A program made the translations under genes and the position numbers. A DNA stretch of 64,000 nt from the NCBI RefSeq assembly GCF_000024765.1, contig NC_013422.1, positions 1,569,501 to 1,633,500 on the forward strand, given 5' to 3'. Origin of the DNA: Halothiobacillus neapolitanus c2 (GTDB lineage Bacteria; Pseudomonadota; Gammaproteobacteria; Halothiobacillales; Halothiobacillaceae). The notes below the pieces were generated by a model that saw only the letters and a program-made list of their open reading frames with translations, searched no databases and had not been told where the DNA came from. Below are positions 7,767 through 18,835 of the stretch, piece by piece. How positions within the stretch are numbered: the first letter of the stretch is position 1; every line of letters starts with the position of its first letter.

Positions 7767-9863
7767 TTATTCCGTCTGCGGAGCATCCAGCCCCCTCATG
7801 GTCAGGCGCATACGACCTTGCTTATCCAACTCAAGCAAAAGTACGCGAACATTATCACCCTCCTGAAGCTTGTCGGTCACACGTTCGACGCGCTCATCAC
7901 TGATTTGCGAGATATGCAGCAGACCATCCTTACCCGGCAGGATATTCACAAAAGCGCCGAAATCGGTGATTCGCACCACTTTGCCCTCATAAATCTTGCC
8001 AACTTCGGCCTCGACCGTGATTTGCTCGACGCGTCGACGCGCTTCCTCGCCCTGCTCGGCGGATGTCGCCGTAATCGTGATCTGGCCATCGTCTGAAATA
8101 TCGATCTGTGTATGGGTATCGCGGGTAATGCCCTGAATCGTCGCTCCACCCTTGCCAATCACCTCCCGGATCTTGTCCGGGTTGATCTTGAACTTGATGA
8201 ATTGGGGGGCGTTCGGGGCAACGCTCTTGCGCGGCGCGGCAAGTGCCGCGTTCATGATACCCAGAATGTGCAGCCGCCCACCCTTGGCCTGATCAAGCGC
8301 CTGACTCATGATCTCACGGGTAATTCCGTTGATCTTGATGTCCATTTGCAGGGCAGTAACCCCATCGGCGGTACCGGCAACCTTGAAATCCATATCGCCA
8401 AGATGATCTTCATCTCCAAGGATGTCGGAAAGCACAACAAAGCGATTGCCTTCCTTGATCAGGCCCATCGCGATGCCGGCTACCGGCGCCGCGATTTCCA
8501 CACCGGCATCCATCATCGACAAGGATGCGCCACACACGCTGGCCATAGAGCTTGAGCCATTGGACTCGGTGATTTCCGACACCACGCGCAGTGTGTACGG
8601 AGAATTTTCCGGGTTTGGTATAACGGCCTTGACCCCGCGACGAGCCAAATTGCCGTGACCGATTTCGCGTCGTTTGGGCGCACCAAACCGGCCGGTCTCA
8701 CCCACGCTGTAGGGCGGGAAGTTGTAATGGAAGATAAATGACTCCTTGTACTCACCCACCACCGCATCGATCAATTGCGCATCGCGTGCCGACCCGAGCG
8801 TCGTCACAACCAAAGCCTGCGTTTCACCGCGGGTAAAAAGCGCCGAACCGTGAACGCGGGGCAGCACACCGGTTCGTACGGTAATCGGGCGGATGGTTTT
8901 GGTATCGCGACCATCGATGCGCGCCGCGCCATCCAGAACGCGACCGCGCACAACCGATGATTCCAATGACTCGATCAGGGATGAAACCAACTTGGCCGGC
9001 ACAGCAACATCATCCGCAAACTGGGCAATGGCTTCTTCACGCAATTCATTCAAGCGCAGGTAGCGTTGCTGTTTTTCGGCGATTTGATACGTCTCGGCAA
9101 TCGAATCACCAAATGCCGTACGGATTTTGGCTTCCAGATCCGGATGCTCAACCGGAGGCGCCCAGGCCATGGCAGGACGTGCCGCATTGGCAGCGAGACG
9201 ACGAATCGCCGCAATCGCCGACTGCGCCGCCTCATGACCGAACATGACTGCATCTAGCATCGTGGCTTCCGGCAAGCGATCTGCTTCTGATTCGACCATG
9301 AGCACGGCTTCTTCGGTACCCGCCACCACCAGTTCAAGCCGAGAATCGGCCATTTCGGTCTGTGCTGGATTCAACACAAACGCCTCATTGATATAACCGA
9401 CGCGTGCTGCACCCAAATGTGCATCAAAAGGCAGACCCGACAAGGCCAGCGCTGCTGAAGCACCGAGCATGGCGGGAATGTCGCCGGGCACTTCGGGATC
9501 GAGTGATAGCACCTGGGCAATCACCTGAACCTGATTATAAAATCCCTTGGGAAACAGGGGACGTAACGGACGATCGATCAATCGGGCAATCAGGGTTTCC
9601 GCTTCGGTCGACCGCCCTTCCCGCTTGAAGAAACCACCGGGAATGCGACCAGCCGCGTAAAACTTTTCCTGATATTCGACGGTCAGCGGCAGAAAGTCCT
9701 GCCCGGGCTCCGGTGCGCTCTCGACAACAACAGTCACCAGTACCACCGTATCGCCCATCTGCACCATCACGGCACCAGAAGCCTGGCGGGCAATTTCTCC
9801 CGTGGTCAAGGTGACAGAATGACGTCCATAATCAAATTGTTCGGTAAAAACGGCCACGGGCAT
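7767..9863 (-). CDS. pnp: Polyribonucleotide nucleotidyltransferase (PNPase)
   Basis: 698 aa phosphorolytic 3'-5' exoribonuclease and degradosome component. Two RNase PH domains flank a helical linker. The KH domain carries [15 protein letters not shown] (near residue 570) and the C-terminal S1 domain carries [20 protein letters not shown]. Length is typical. The ATG at 9861-9863 has AAGGGG immediately adjacent with no spacer. The GTG two codons later (9857) has a six-base spacing from the same sequence and may be the real start. It lies downstream of rpsO with a palindromic element in between, where E. coli has its RNase III control hairpin. Confidence 0.97.
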   Translation of the reverse strand: MPVAVFTEQFDYGRHSVTLTTGEIARQASGAVMVQMGDTVVLVTVVVESAPEPGQDFLPLTVEYQEKFYAAGRIPGGFFKREGRSTEAETLIARLIDRPLRPLFPKGFYNQVQVIAQVLSLDPEVPGDIPAMLGASAALALSGLPFDAHLGAARVGYINEAFVLNPAQTEMADSRLELVVAGTEEAVLMVESEADRLPEATMLDAVMFGHEAAQSAIAAIRRLAANAARPAMAWAPPVEHPDLEAKIRTAFGDSIAETYQIAEKQQRYLRLNELREEAIAQFADDVAVPAKLVSSLIESLESSVVRGRVLDGAARIDGRDTKTIRPITVRTGVLPRVHGSALFTRGETQALVVTTLGSARDAQLIDAVVGEYKESFIFHYNFPPYSVGETGRFGAPKRREIGHGNLARRGVKAVIPNPENSPYTLRVVSEITESNGSSSMASVCGASLSMMDAGVEIAAPVAGIAMGLIKEGNRFVVLSDILGDEDHLGDMDFKVAGTADGVTALQMDIKINGITREIMSQALDQAKGGRLHILGIMNAALAAPRKSVAPNAPQFIKFKINPDKIREVIGKGGATIQGITRDTHTQIDISDDGQITITATSAEQGEEARRRVEQITVEAEVGKIYEGKVVRITDFGAFVNILPGKDGLLHISQISDERVERVTDKLQEGDNVRVLLLELDKQGRMRLTMRGLDAPQTE

Positions 9864-9975
9864 CCCCTTTTCTTATTTCAAAATCGAAAATGGATGCCGT
9901 CGGCACCCACATAAAACAATCCCGGCACAAGTCCGGGATGAAAAATCACTGTCGGAACGACGCAATATCGTCGCC

Positions 9976-10144
9976 CTGGCAGCCTGTCTGACTTTAGGAA
10001 TCGCAGCGAAAATCAAGCTGGGCGAGGGCAGATTTTGCCGATTTTGCAGGGTAATAGCAGGTTCTATTGCCCAAAAAAGCGGTGAAATATGCACCGTCCA
10101 GATGGATTTGCAGCCGATTTCCCTAAAGTCCGACAGGCTGCCAG
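9976..10144. repeat. Palindromic MITE-like element, copy 1 (rpsO-pnp intergenic)
   Basis: About 169 bp bounded by inverted repeats: CTGGCAGCCTGTCTGACTTT at the left and its complement with one mismatch at the right. Inner arms also pair imperfectly, and a central hairpin GGTAATAG/CTATTGCC is visible. A second copy lies at 26056-26223, the same over most of its length. It starts five bases past the rpsO stop codon and fills most of the rpsO-pnp gap. Confidence 0.85.
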
Positions 10145-10148
10145 CCGA

Positions 10149-10418
10149 TTACTTGCGCAGACCCAAACGGCTGATCAGTTCCTGGTAACGACCCAAATCT
10201 TTTGATTTCAGGTAGTCCAGCAGTTTGCGACGCTGGTTGACCAGCTTGAGCAAACCGCGACGGGAATGGTGATCTTTCTTGTGCTCGGCAAAGTGCTCGG
10301 TCAGGTGCACGATACGGGTGGTCAGCAGAGCGACCTGTACTTCCGGAGAACCGGTATCGTTTGTGCCGCGGCTGTAGTCTGCGACAACCTGTGATTTCTG
10401 TTCTGTAGTTAATGACAT
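10149..10418 (-). CDS. rpsO: 30S ribosomal protein S15
   Basis: 89 aa, normal length. It binds 16S rRNA in the platform. Typical segments are [38 protein letters not shown] and [18 protein letters not shown] lies upstream of the ATG. It is preceded by truB and followed by pnp, the conserved rpsO-pnp order. In E. coli S15 represses its own translation; nothing specific was resolved in this leader. Confidence 0.97.
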   Translation of the reverse strand: MSLTTEQKSQVVADYSRGTNDTGSPEVQVALLTTRIVHLTEHFAEHKKDHHSRRGLLKLVNQRRKLLDYLKSKDLGRYQELISRLGLRK

Positions 10419-10529
10419 GAGATTGCTCCTGTTTCACCTGGGAAAGGTTGATTAAAAATAACATCAGGCAAGAGCGAATCCGCGCCCTTTACCGATGCGT
10501 GGCGAGAATGGCCTAGACCAGCCTCGCCG

Positions 10530-11486
10530 TTATAGCGCCGCAAACAAACGTCGCGGCGCCACTCGTCCGTCATCCAGAACTTCCCCCATTCCCAGGAAGA
10601 GGTCGTCGGGTCCGTAAATACAAAACCACCCGGTTTGTGGCGCTTTGGGCACAAACACCGGATGACCGTGACGAATATGAAAGGCGCTGTCCGCATCCAG
10701 TTGAACCACCGGATATCGCTCCAACGCCGAATCGGTCGGCAGAATAGCATGTTTTATCGCCATTTCCGCATCGGATTCGTTGAGTTTGATTAATTCATCG
10801 AGTGTCCACATTGTTGCGGATTTGGCCGGAACATCGCCCGCGGCCTCTGGCCACTCGGTCAGCCAAGGGCCGACACCGATTCGGCGTAACTTGGCAACAA
10901 CCGCACCACAACCAACCGCTTCACCAATATCTTCAATCAAGGTGCGGATGTAAGCGCCCTTGCTGGAATGAACCAGAAGATCAAAATCCTGACCATCGAA
11001 ATTCAGCAACTCGATACGATAGAAATTGATCGAACGCGCCTTGCGCTCGACCACCTCACCTGCTCGCGCCAGCTCATACAACCGCTTTCCATTAACCTTC
11101 AGCGCCGAATACATGGGTGGTACTTGGTCGACCAAGCCACGAAAGGGCGCGAGATAGGTTTCAATCTGTTCAGCCGTCAATTCAGGCACGGGGCGCTCTT
11201 CAATCACAGCGCCTTCCATATCACCCGTTTCGGTACGCAGACCGAGACGGCCGGTCACACGATAGGTTTTATCGGCATCCAGCAGCAAGCCAGAAACACG
11301 GGTCGCGTGACCAAAACACAAGGGCAGCATGCCGGTGGCTTCGGGGTCCAAACTACCGGTATGCCCGGCCTTGGCAGCCTGGAACAAATGCTTGACGCGC
11401 TGCAATGCCTGGTTGGAGCTCAACCCGATGGGTTTATCCAACAGCAAAATGCCATTGATTTCACGACCACGACGGCGGCGACTCAT
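10530..11486 (-). CDS. truB: tRNA pseudouridine(55) synthase
   Basis: 318 aa. Makes pseudouridine 55 in the T-loop of tRNAs. NGILLLDKPIGLSSNQALQR and GHTGSLDPEATGMLPLCFG are visible, the latter carrying the catalytic Asp (residue 47). A C-terminal PUA-like region (VVQLDADSAFHIRHGHPV) matches gammaproteobacterial TruB. The ATG overlaps the rbfA stop by four bases (ATGA), indicating translational coupling. Confidence 0.96.
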   Translation of the reverse strand: MSRRRRGREINGILLLDKPIGLSSNQALQRVKHLFQAAKAGHTGSLDPEATGMLPLCFGHATRVSGLLLDADKTYRVTGRLGLRTETGDMEGAVIEERPVPELTAEQIETYLAPFRGLVDQVPPMYSALKVNGKRLYELARAGEVVERKARSINFYRIELLNFDGQDFDLLVHSSKGAYIRTLIEDIGEAVGCGAVVAKLRRIGVGPWLTEWPEAAGDVPAKSATMWTLDELIKLNESDAEMAIKHAILPTDSALERYPVVQLDADSAFHIRHGHPVFVPKAPQTGWFCIYGPDDLFLGMGEVLDDGRVAPRRLFAAL

Positions 11487-11902
11487 GATGTCTTCCTATC
11501 CGCTTGGTCTCCGGAAGGCGAGTCATCGGCATCGTCTGTCTGAACATGTTCGTCATCTTGCTTGCGCACGGCAGATATCAATGCATCCATCTGCATACCG
11601 CGCTCGATGGACGCATCAAACTGGAAAGTCAAACGCGGGACACTACGCAAACGCATCCGATGGGCCAGTTCAGTTCGCAAAAACCCAGCGGCCGAATCCA
11701 GCCATGCTTGCGCGCGTTCGCGTTCAGAACTGTTCAGTACGCTATAGAAAATCTTGGCGTAACCGAGATCACGAGTAACCTCGCAATCGGTAACCGTCAG
11801 CAAACTGATGCCAGCCTGACGGATTTCTTCACGCAAAAGATCAGCAATCTCGCGACGGATCTGCTCCGCCACGCGCTGATGACGACTAAAACCTTGTGGC
11901 AT
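11483..11902 (-). CDS. rbfA: 30S ribosome-binding factor A
   Basis: 139 aa KH-type factor needed for 16S rRNA 5'-end maturation and cold adaptation. It begins MPQGFSRHQRVAEQIRREIA and contains VTRDLGYAKIFYSVL and LRSVPRLTFQFDASIERG. The tail is acidic and variable. It lies between infB (65 bp upstream) and truB (overlapping) in the conserved operon. Confidence 0.96.
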   Translation of the reverse strand: MPQGFSRHQRVAEQIRREIADLLREEIRQAGISLLTVTDCEVTRDLGYAKIFYSVLNSSERERAQAWLDSAAGFLRTELAHRMRLRSVPRLTFQFDASIERGMQMDALISAVRKQDDEHVQTDDADDSPSGDQADRKTS

Positions 11903-11967
11903 CTGGCCTGCCCTGTTGTTCTGAATAAAAACCTGCCGCTTTTGTGCGACAGGCTAAAAGTGACTAT

Positions 11968-14661
11968 TTATGACAAGGTTCGCTGAACTTCGACACGCTC
12001 AAACACTTCGATCATGTCGCCGGCGCGAACATCGTTGTAGTTCTTGACACCGATACCGCAATCAAAGCCTGCACGCACTTCCTGTGCGTCGTCTTTGAAG
12101 CGACGAAGCGACTCGAGCTCACCCTCGTAAATCACCACGTGGTCTCGCAGCACGCGAATCGGGTTGCCGCGACGGATAACCCCTTCGGTAACCATACAAC
12201 CCGCGATGGCGCCAAACTTCGGCGAACGGAAGACGTCGCGCACTTCGGCGAGGCCGACGATCTTCTCCTGCGTTTCCGTACCCAGCAAACCGCTCATGGC
12301 GTGGCGGACATCATCGATCATTTCGTAAATGATGCTGTAGTAACGAATTTCGACGCTCTGAGCCTGTGCAAGCTTGCGTGCAGATGCCTCGGCGCGGACG
12401 TTGAAGCCGATCAGAATCGCATTGGAAGTCGTCGCCAGATTTACATCCGACTCGGTGATACCGCCAACACTGCTCATCAACACATTGACCTTAACTTCAT
12501 CGGTAGACAACTTGTTCAAGCTGTCGCGAATCGCTTCCGCAGAACCCTGTACGTCTGCCTTAACCAGAACGTTCAGGGTAGCCACCTCGCCTTCCTTCAT
12601 CTGATCGAACAGATTTTCAAGCTTCGTAGACTGCTGAGTCGCCAAACGGCTATCGCGGTATTTGCCTGCACGGAACAGGGCAATTTCACGCGCCTTGCGT
12701 TCATCTTCGACCACCACGAGATCATCACCCGCCTGCGGTGTACCCGATAGACCGATGATGACCACTGGAATCGAGGGGCCAGCGGACTCGATGGGCGCGC
12801 CGTTTTCGTCGAGCATGGCGCGAACACGGCCATATTCCGAACCAACGAGCACGACATCGCCCTTGTTGAGCGTTCCACTACGAACCAGGACCGTCGCAAC
12901 GGGACCGCGTCCTTTTTCAAGTGAAGATTCAACCACGGTACCCTTGGCATGGCCTTCTACCGGGGCTTTGAGTTCCAGCACTTCCGATTGCACCAGAACC
13001 GCATCCAGCAACTGGTCGATCCCCACGCCGGTTTTAGCCGATACCGGAACGAATTGTGTGTCTCCGCCCCACTCTTCCGAAATAACTTCCAGCTGGGACA
13101 GTTCACTACGAACCCGCTCAAGGTCGACATTGGGTTTATCGATCTTGTTGATCGCAACCACAATCGGCACGCCAGCAGCGCGTGCGTGCTGAACGGCTTC
13201 CTTGGTTTGCGGCATCACGCCATCATCGGCAGCGACGACCAGAATCACCAGATCGGTAACACTGGCACCACGGGCGCGCATGGCGGTAAAGGCTTCGTGG
13301 CCGGGGGTATCGAGGAACGTAATCACGCCGCGATTGGTTTCAACATGGTAGGCACCCACATGCTGGGTAATACCACCGGCCTCACCGGCCGTGACTTTCG
13401 CCCGACGGATGTAATCCAGCAATGAGGTTTTACCATGATCGACGTGGCCCATAACGGTAACAACCGGTGGTCGTGGCAGGGCCACGCCTTGTTCGATCGC
13501 TTGATCCAGCTCGGCTTCCAGCGTGGAATCGGAGACAGGAATCGGCGTGTGGCCCATTTCTTCAACAACCAAAACGGCCGTATCTTGATCGATCATCTGA
13601 TTGATCGTCGCCATCACGCCCATGCTGAAGAGTGTTTTAACAACGTCCACGCCTTTGATCGACATTTTCTGCGCCAAATCGGATACGGAAATTGTTTCCG
13701 GAATCGTTACATCACGAATGACAGGCGCGACTGGCTTTTCAAAGTTACTCGTCTGCTTGCTGGCAACACCGGATCGGGCAGAAGATTTGCGTCCACGCTT
13801 GGCGCGACGCTCTTCTGCGCCCGCACCCAGATGGAGCTCTGAGCGACCGGTTTTGACTTCGCGTTCATGACGCCCTTTGCCACTATGTTTGGAGCCTTTC
13901 TTACGTGCTGACTCGTCTTCGGCGGCGGATTTCCCCGGTGCCGGACGCGCATTGGCTGTCGCCCCTTCGGATTCGGCCGTAGGCATGGCGATAATGCGCA
14001 ACCGGGATTTGGGGCGCCCCGTCAACTCATCAATAGCTTGAGGTAAAACATCGGAGGTCGATTTCTCATCAGCCGATTCGTCGAGAATGGTATCGAACGG
14101 CTCAGCGGCCGAAGGCGCTGCGGCAGTTGAAGTTGTTTCTTCATTTTTCACCGATGCCGTCTCAACGGCTGGGCTTTCAGCAACAGCTTGCTCATCTCGA
14201 ACCACATCAGACCCTGATTCCTGGGTTACTGACGCTTCTGCCTTGATTACTACGGACGTATTTTCAACGGCAGGGACAACCGCAGGCTCTGGCGCCTTCG
14301 CTACAACGGGCTCGACCACCAGTGGTTTTTCTTCAACCGCCTGAACAGGGGCTGCCTCACGGGCAACATAGGTTTTGCGGCTGCGATACTCGACTGCAAC
14401 TGTTTTGCCGCGGGCGGCTCCTCCGCCGACCTTGATTTCTTCCTGCTTCTTGCGTTGCAGGGTGATGCGATTAGGTTTGGCTTCACCGGCATCCTTGGCA
14501 GAGTGTTGGCGCAAATAAGCCAAGAGCTTCATTTTATCGCCATCGCCAATCAGGGAGTCCGCCGAACTGGCTTTTACACCAGCCTCGGCCAACTGCACAA
14601 GCAGGCGCTCAGGGGTGGAACCAACTGTTTTCGCTAAATCTTTAACCGTGACCTCGGACAT
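11968..14661 (-). CDS. infB: Translation initiation factor IF-2
   Basis: 897 aa GTPase that delivers fMet-tRNA to the 30S subunit. An N-terminal IF2-N subdomain ([20 protein letters not shown]) is followed by about 250 residues of low-complexity Ala/Glu/Val and basic sequence, and a second IF2-N module ([20 protein letters not shown]). The G domain has GHVDHGKT (near residue 403), DTPGHEAF and NKIDKP, then domains II-IV. AGGAGA precedes the ATG. Length is typical of gammaproteobacteria. It sits between nusA and rbfA. Confidence 0.97.
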   Translation of the reverse strand: MSEVTVKDLAKTVGSTPERLLVQLAEAGVKASSADSLIGDGDKMKLLAYLRQHSAKDAGEAKPNRITLQRKKQEEIKVGGGAARGKTVAVEYRSRKTYVAREAAPVQAVEEKPLVVEPVVAKAPEPAVVPAVENTSVVIKAEASVTQESGSDVVRDEQAVAESPAVETASVKNEETTSTAAAPSAAEPFDTILDESADEKSTSDVLPQAIDELTGRPKSRLRIIAMPTAESEGATANARPAPGKSAAEDESARKKGSKHSGKGRHEREVKTGRSELHLGAGAEERRAKRGRKSSARSGVASKQTSNFEKPVAPVIRDVTIPETISVSDLAQKMSIKGVDVVKTLFSMGVMATINQMIDQDTAVLVVEEMGHTPIPVSDSTLEAELDQAIEQGVALPRPPVVTVMGHVDHGKTSLLDYIRRAKVTAGEAGGITQHVGAYHVETNRGVITFLDTPGHEAFTAMRARGASVTDLVILVVAADDGVMPQTKEAVQHARAAGVPIVVAINKIDKPNVDLERVRSELSQLEVISEEWGGDTQFVPVSAKTGVGIDQLLDAVLVQSEVLELKAPVEGHAKGTVVESSLEKGRGPVATVLVRSGTLNKGDVVLVGSEYGRVRAMLDENGAPIESAGPSIPVVIIGLSGTPQAGDDLVVVEDERKAREIALFRAGKYRDSRLATQQSTKLENLFDQMKEGEVATLNVLVKADVQGSAEAIRDSLNKLSTDEVKVNVLMSSVGGITESDVNLATTSNAILIGFNVRAEASARKLAQAQSVEIRYYSIIYEMIDDVRHAMSGLLGTETQEKIVGLAEVRDVFRSPKFGAIAGCMVTEGVIRRGNPIRVLRDHVVIYEGELESLRRFKDDAQEVRAGFDCGIGVKNYNDVRAGDMIEVFERVEVQRTLS

Positions 14662-14794
14662 GTGGTCTCCTGTGGTCGTCTCTTAATCAAAATTCAATAC
14701 CAACTGCGCGTACGCGACTGGGATAGAGCCTATTCGCTACCGATGACAAAGTCGGTACAGCGCAAACTATTTGCCTAATCTCACGGCTGAGATG

Positions 14795-16270
14795 TTAGGC
14801 GAACCACGGCGCACGCGCCGCCATGATCAACTGTTGTGCCAATGCCTCATCGACGCCGTCAAAGGCGGTCATCTCGTCAACCGACAGCTCTGCCAGATCA
14901 TCTGATGTGTGCACACCAGCCGCATTCAATATGGTGAGCAGTTCAGGTGTCATGCCTTCCAGCTGGGCGATATCGAGTTCTTCCGTCGATTCACCAGCGT
15001 CGTCTGAAATAGCTTGAACCAAGAGTGCGTCGCGAGCGCGGTTGCGAAGTTCTTCAACGATACCCTCATCGAAACCTTCAACATCCAGCAGTTCGGCGGT
15101 CGGCACGTAAGCAATTTCTTCCAGAGAGGAAAAACCTGCCTCGACCAGCACGGCGGCCACATCTTCATCGACGTCAAGATCACGCATGAATGCTTCAGTA
15201 GCGCGACGGGTTTCGGTTTCTACTTTCGCAACCGCTTCTTCCTCGCCCATCACATTCAGGTGCCATCCGGTCAACTGGCTAGCCAGTCGCACGTTCTGTC
15301 CACCGCGACCAATCGCCTGGGAGAGTTTTTCTTCTGTAACGGCAACGTCCATGCTGTGTCGATCTTCATCGACCACAATCGACACGACTTCTGCCGGTGA
15401 CATGGCATTGATGACAAACTGAGCCGGGTTGCTATCCCAGATGATGATGTCCACGCGTTCGCCGTTGAGTTCATTGGTAACCGACTGAACACGCGAGCCG
15501 CGCATACCGACACAGGTACCGACCGGATCGATCCGGCTATCACGGGATTCAACGGCGATTTTGGCACGCAAGCCGGGGTCACGCGCGGCACCCTTGATTT
15601 CAATCAAGCCCTGTTCGATTTCCGGCACTTCCAGCTTGAACAGTTCGATCAGGAACTGGGGTGCAGTGCGGCTGACGAACAGCTGCGGGCCACGCGGCTC
15701 ATGACGAACATCCGCCAAATAGCCACGCAGACGGTCGCCTGGACGCACCGCTTCACGGCCGATCATTTCATCCCGTGGGATCAGCGCTTCGACGTTACCG
15801 CCCAAATCCAAGATCACATTCCCGCGATCAATTCGCTTGATCAGCCCCATGATCAGGCTGCCCTTGCGATCGATGTAGGCGTCGACGATCTGGCGCCGCT
15901 CTGCCTCGCGCACTTTCTGCACGATGACTTGCTTGGCGGCTTGAGCCGCGATGCGGCCGAATTCGACGGACTCAATTTCTTCCTCGACGAACTCACCCAC
16001 TTTGATATCAGGATCGTCCATCTGCGCCGCTTCGAGAATCATTTCACGCTCTGGGAACTCAGAAGAATCGCCCTCGACAACCTGCCAGCGACGGAATGTG
16101 CGGTAATCACCCGTTTCATGGTCGATTTGCACTCGTGTATCGATGTCGCCGCCATGACGTTTGCGGGCAGCTTGGGCAAGCGCGGCTTCGATCGCCTCGA
16201 AAATGACTTCGCGGTCAACCCCTTTTTCGTTTGAAACCGCATCGGCTACAAAAAGAATCTCTTTGCTCAT
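14795..16270 (-). CDS. nusA: Transcription termination/antitermination factor NusA
   Basis: 491 aa RNA polymerase-binding factor controlling pausing, termination and antitermination. In order: N-terminal RNAP-binding domain ([20 protein letters not shown]), S1 domain ([10 protein letters not shown] region onward), two KH domains ([37 protein letters not shown]), then two acidic helix-hairpin-helix repeats ([14 protein letters not shown] and [14 protein letters not shown]) as in enterobacterial NusA. It follows rimP by 21 bp. In E. coli NusA feeds back on this operon. The terminator-like hairpin upstream of rimP could serve that role here. Confidence 0.97.
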   Translation of the reverse strand: MSKEILFVADAVSNEKGVDREVIFEAIEAALAQAARKRHGGDIDTRVQIDHETGDYRTFRRWQVVEGDSSEFPEREMILEAAQMDDPDIKVGEFVEEEIESVEFGRIAAQAAKQVIVQKVREAERRQIVDAYIDRKGSLIMGLIKRIDRGNVILDLGGNVEALIPRDEMIGREAVRPGDRLRGYLADVRHEPRGPQLFVSRTAPQFLIELFKLEVPEIEQGLIEIKGAARDPGLRAKIAVESRDSRIDPVGTCVGMRGSRVQSVTNELNGERVDIIIWDSNPAQFVINAMSPAEVVSIVVDEDRHSMDVAVTEEKLSQAIGRGGQNVRLASQLTGWHLNVMGEEEAVAKVETETRRATEAFMRDLDVDEDVAAVLVEAGFSSLEEIAYVPTAELLDVEGFDEGIVEELRNRARDALLVQAISDDAGESTEELDIAQLEGMTPELLTILNAAGVHTSDDLAELSVDEMTAFDGVDEALAQQLIMAARAPWFA

Positions 16271-16291
16271 AATGGTGGATATTCCCTTGAG

Positions 16292-16792
16292 TTACTTCGC
16301 AGAGCGACGTGCTTGACGGTCATTTTTTTGACCGCCGAATTCAAAAACCAGATTGGCGCGCTCAACTTCCGAGAACGGAAAGGTGAACACATCCTGATCA
16401 CCCTCGATGGATAGGCTGATCTGCTCACCATCCACAGCCGAGACAATACCTTCGAAACGACGGCGCTGAGCCAGTGGCCGGTGAAGGCGCACATGCACCT
16501 TCTGGCCGATAAACAGGGCGAAATCGCTGGCGCGAAACATCGGGCGCTCAACACCCGGCGAGGACACCTCAAGCCGGTAGAAGCCCGGGAAGGGATCTTC
16601 GACATCCAGCACACCACTCAGGGCGTCGCTGACTTTCGTGCAATCATCCAGCGTCACACCCGCTTCGGTATCAATGTAAACCCGTAACAAACCATCCGGG
16701 CCACCGCGGAACTCACCGCCCACCCAGGCACACCCGGCTGCTTCAACAACAGGTTGCAATAGGGCTTCAATGGATTCCGGGATTTTCTGCAC
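16292..16792 (-). CDS. rimP: Ribosome maturation factor RimP
   Basis: 166 aa, close to the usual family length. Needed for 30S subunit maturation. Family elements are LLQPVVEAAGCAWVGGEF, GLLRVYIDTEAGVTLDDC and RLEVSSPGVERPMF, followed by the C-terminal Sm-like domain. I choose GTG 16792 (then QKIPESIEALL). A longer frame to 16918 would have to be translated through a strong terminator hairpin and its extra residues do not look like RimP. It is the first gene of rimP-nusA-infB-rbfA-truB. Confidence 0.93.
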   Translation of the reverse strand: MQKIPESIEALLQPVVEAAGCAWVGGEFRGGPDGLLRVYIDTEAGVTLDDCTKVSDALSGVLDVEDPFPGFYRLEVSSPGVERPMFRASDFALFIGQKVHVRLHRPLAQRRRFEGIVSAVDGEQISLSIEGDQDVFTFPFSEVERANLVFEFGGQKNDRQARRSAK

Positions 16793-16821
16793 TGCGGATT
16801 GATCTCTAAATGTTACAAAAT

Positions 16822-16848
16822 AAAAAAAGCCCCAACTGGGGCCCGTTT
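16822..16848 (-). terminator. Intrinsic terminator just upstream of rimP
   Basis: Minus strand GCCCC-AGTT-GGGGC followed by seven T residues (A run at 16822-16828), preceded by AAAAACGG. It is also T-rich on the plus side, so it may act in both directions. It lies about 30 bp before the rimP start, where it would stop transcripts from the PRC-barrel gene or act as an attenuator of the rimP-nusA operon. Confidence 0.75.
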
Positions 16849-17011
16849 TTCTTTTATCGTTGAATGCGGGATGCGGAATATAAAAAGGTTCTTGCCGGAA
16901 GTCAAATTTATCCGGCAATCACCCCAGCTTGGATATGGCTCAAATCCCTGTTTTTTTGAGAAAAACGGTTAAAACCAAACCCTCTGTCATCACAATAAAA
17001 ACGTAATTGGC

Positions 17012-17518
17012 TTACTGGGTTTTTTCACGAATCGTATCGAGAACATTTCGTGTGGCATCCTTGGTCGCATCCCAGGCACTTTTGGCGGTGGATTTGGTTT
17101 TTTCCCATACCGCCGCAGCCGTCTGTTTTGCGGTTTGCCACCAACTGTTATCCACTACGGGATAGTCTGTAATACCCGCTACCGATGCATTTAAATGCAC
17201 GCTGTAGCGCACATCGTCAAGCTGCGTGTCACGCACGGTTTTCAACCGAAATAATCCCGTTTGTACGAAGAGTTTTTTGCCGTCCATCGAAGATGCGGTG
17301 TCATCCACATCGATCACAATCCCCGTGATTTTCATCTGTTCATCGACAATCACGTTATCGACTTCGCCGATGGATTTGGCATGACCCTCGGCGTACACGG
17401 GCGCATCCAGAAGCGCCTTCATCGAATACAACCCTTGAGCCGCCTGAGCCAAGGGCACGAACAAACAGCTGCTGATCATCAAACCGAATATCAACCCGTT
17501 TCTTATCTTGCTTGTCAT
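17012..17518 (-). CDS. Secreted PRC-barrel domain protein
   Basis: 168 aa. An N-terminal signal peptide (NGLIFGLMISSCLFVPLAQA) is followed by a PRC-barrel-like domain (SIGEVDNVIVDEQMKITGIV to DVRYSVHLNA). The Lys/Thr/Ala/Trp-rich C-terminal helix region (KQTAAAVWEKTKSTAKSAWD) looks amphipathic. AGGAGG lies six bases before the ATG at 17518, which removes a seven-residue in-frame extension. Function unknown; PRC barrels elsewhere bind RNA, RimM partners or membrane lipids. It lies downstream of dnaJ on the same strand, 51 bp away. Confidence 0.75.
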   Translation of the reverse strand: MTSKIRNGLIFGLMISSCLFVPLAQAAQGLYSMKALLDAPVYAEGHAKSIGEVDNVIVDEQMKITGIVIDVDDTASSMDGKKLFVQTGLFRLKTVRDTQLDDVRYSVHLNASVAGITDYPVVDNSWWQTAKQTAAAVWEKTKSTAKSAWDATKDATRNVLDTIREKTQ

Positions 17519-17569
17519 TACCTGCCTCCTGTTGAACACCTGCCATACACCGACAAGTTATCCTGCAAC

Positions 17570-18715
17570 CTACTCGCCACGCAAATCGTCAAAAAAACGT
17601 TTTACCGAATCCATCCACGAACGCTCACGTGGCCGATGCTGAGCAGGAATTTCCCCACCCTGTTCACCGATCAGTGAACGCTCGAATGCCTGCAGAAGTT
17701 CCTTCTGTTCGTTGGTAAGTTTGACCGGTGTTTCGACGTGGACGGTCACGAGCAGGTCACCCTTTGAACCGCCGCGCACGGGTTGAACCCCTTTTCCGCG
17801 CAGGCGGAACACCTTGCCCGTCTGCGTTTCGGTCGGGATTTTGAGCGCAATGCGGCCGTCGAGTGTCGGCACTTCAATCTCTCCACCCAAGGCGGCTGTC
17901 ACGAAACTGATCGGCATCTCACAGAGCAGGTCGGCATCCTGACGCTGAAAGATCGGGTGTGGTTTGACTTCGATCAAAACATACAGATCGCCTGCTGGAC
18001 CACCCTGTTCACCGGGGCCGCCTTCACCACTGTGCCGCAAACGATCACCGGTATCGACACCGGCAGGAATCTTGATCGACAGGGTCTTTTGCGTTTCGAC
18101 CCGGCCCGCGCCATGACAGGCATCGCAGGGATGCTCGATTACCTCACCTGCACCGCCACAGGTCGGACAGGTTTGCTGGATCGAGAAGAACCCCTGCTGG
18201 ACACGCACCGCACCGGCACCATGACAGGTCCCGCAGGTCTTTTTGCCCGTACCGGGCTTCGCGCCCGTGCCACGGCAGACATCACACGGTTCCGTGCTTG
18301 GAATCTGGATTTCTACCGTCGTGCCGCGAACAGCCTCCTCCAGAGAAATCTTGAGGTGGTACTGCATATCGGCACCGCGATAGGCGCGTGAACGCCCGCC
18401 GCTGCCACCGAAAATATCGCCGAACACTTCACCGAAGATATCCGCAAACCCTGCACCGCCGCCAAAGCCACCACCGCCCCCCATACCCGGATTGACACCA
18501 GCATGGCCGAACTGATCATAGGCGGCACGCTTTTGCGGATCGGATAAGGTTTCGAATGCTTCCTTCGCTTCCTTGAATTTCTCTTCGGCAGAAGGGTCAT
18601 CGGGATTGCGATCCGGGTGGAATTTCATTGCCAGCCGGCGATAGGCCTTTTTCAGCTCATCGCCCGATACGGTTCGTTCCACTTCAAGAATTTCGTAATA
18701 ACAACGCTTCGCCAT
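17570..18715 (-). CDS. dnaJ: Chaperone protein DnaJ
   Basis: 381 aa Hsp40 co-chaperone stimulating DnaK ATPase. J domain with HPD at residues 33-35, Gly/Phe-rich linker ([20 protein letters not shown]), four CxxCxGxG zinc repeats ([32 protein letters not shown]) and the C-terminal substrate domains. Start [12 protein letters not shown] at 18715; an 18-residue upstream extension is not DnaJ-like. Third gene of grpE-dnaK-dnaJ. Confidence 0.97.
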   Translation of the reverse strand: MAKRCYYEILEVERTVSGDELKKAYRRLAMKFHPDRNPDDPSAEEKFKEAKEAFETLSDPQKRAAYDQFGHAGVNPGMGGGGGFGGGAGFADIFGEVFGDIFGGSGGRSRAYRGADMQYHLKISLEEAVRGTTVEIQIPSTEPCDVCRGTGAKPGTGKKTCGTCHGAGAVRVQQGFFSIQQTCPTCGGAGEVIEHPCDACHGAGRVETQKTLSIKIPAGVDTGDRLRHSGEGGPGEQGGPAGDLYVLIEVKPHPIFQRQDADLLCEMPISFVTAALGGEIEVPTLDGRIALKIPTETQTGKVFRLRGKGVQPVRGGSKGDLLVTVHVETPVKLTNEQKELLQAFERSLIGEQGGEIPAQHRPRERSWMDSVKRFFDDLRGE

Positions 18716-18796
18716 AATCTGCTCAAAAGTTAAAACGGCAAGAGTGCGTGGGGCAAACCGCGCAACCATGCCGTATCAGAAACTGAATGCCTGTAA

Positions 18797-18827
18797 CAAA
18801 GCCGCGCTCCAATGAAGAACGGCTTCG
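18797..18827 (-). terminator. Hairpin between dnaK and dnaJ
   Basis: Minus strand AAGCCG, a 15-base loop, CGGCTT then TGTTAC. Weak stem and T tract. It could reduce dnaJ expression relative to dnaK. Confidence 0.3.
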
Positions 18828-18835
18828 TGATCGGC

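Noticed and set aside
12139-13870. Several 130-200 codon plus-strand frames opposite infB
   Set aside because: Antisense shadows of the IF-2 coding sequence without ribosome binding sites.
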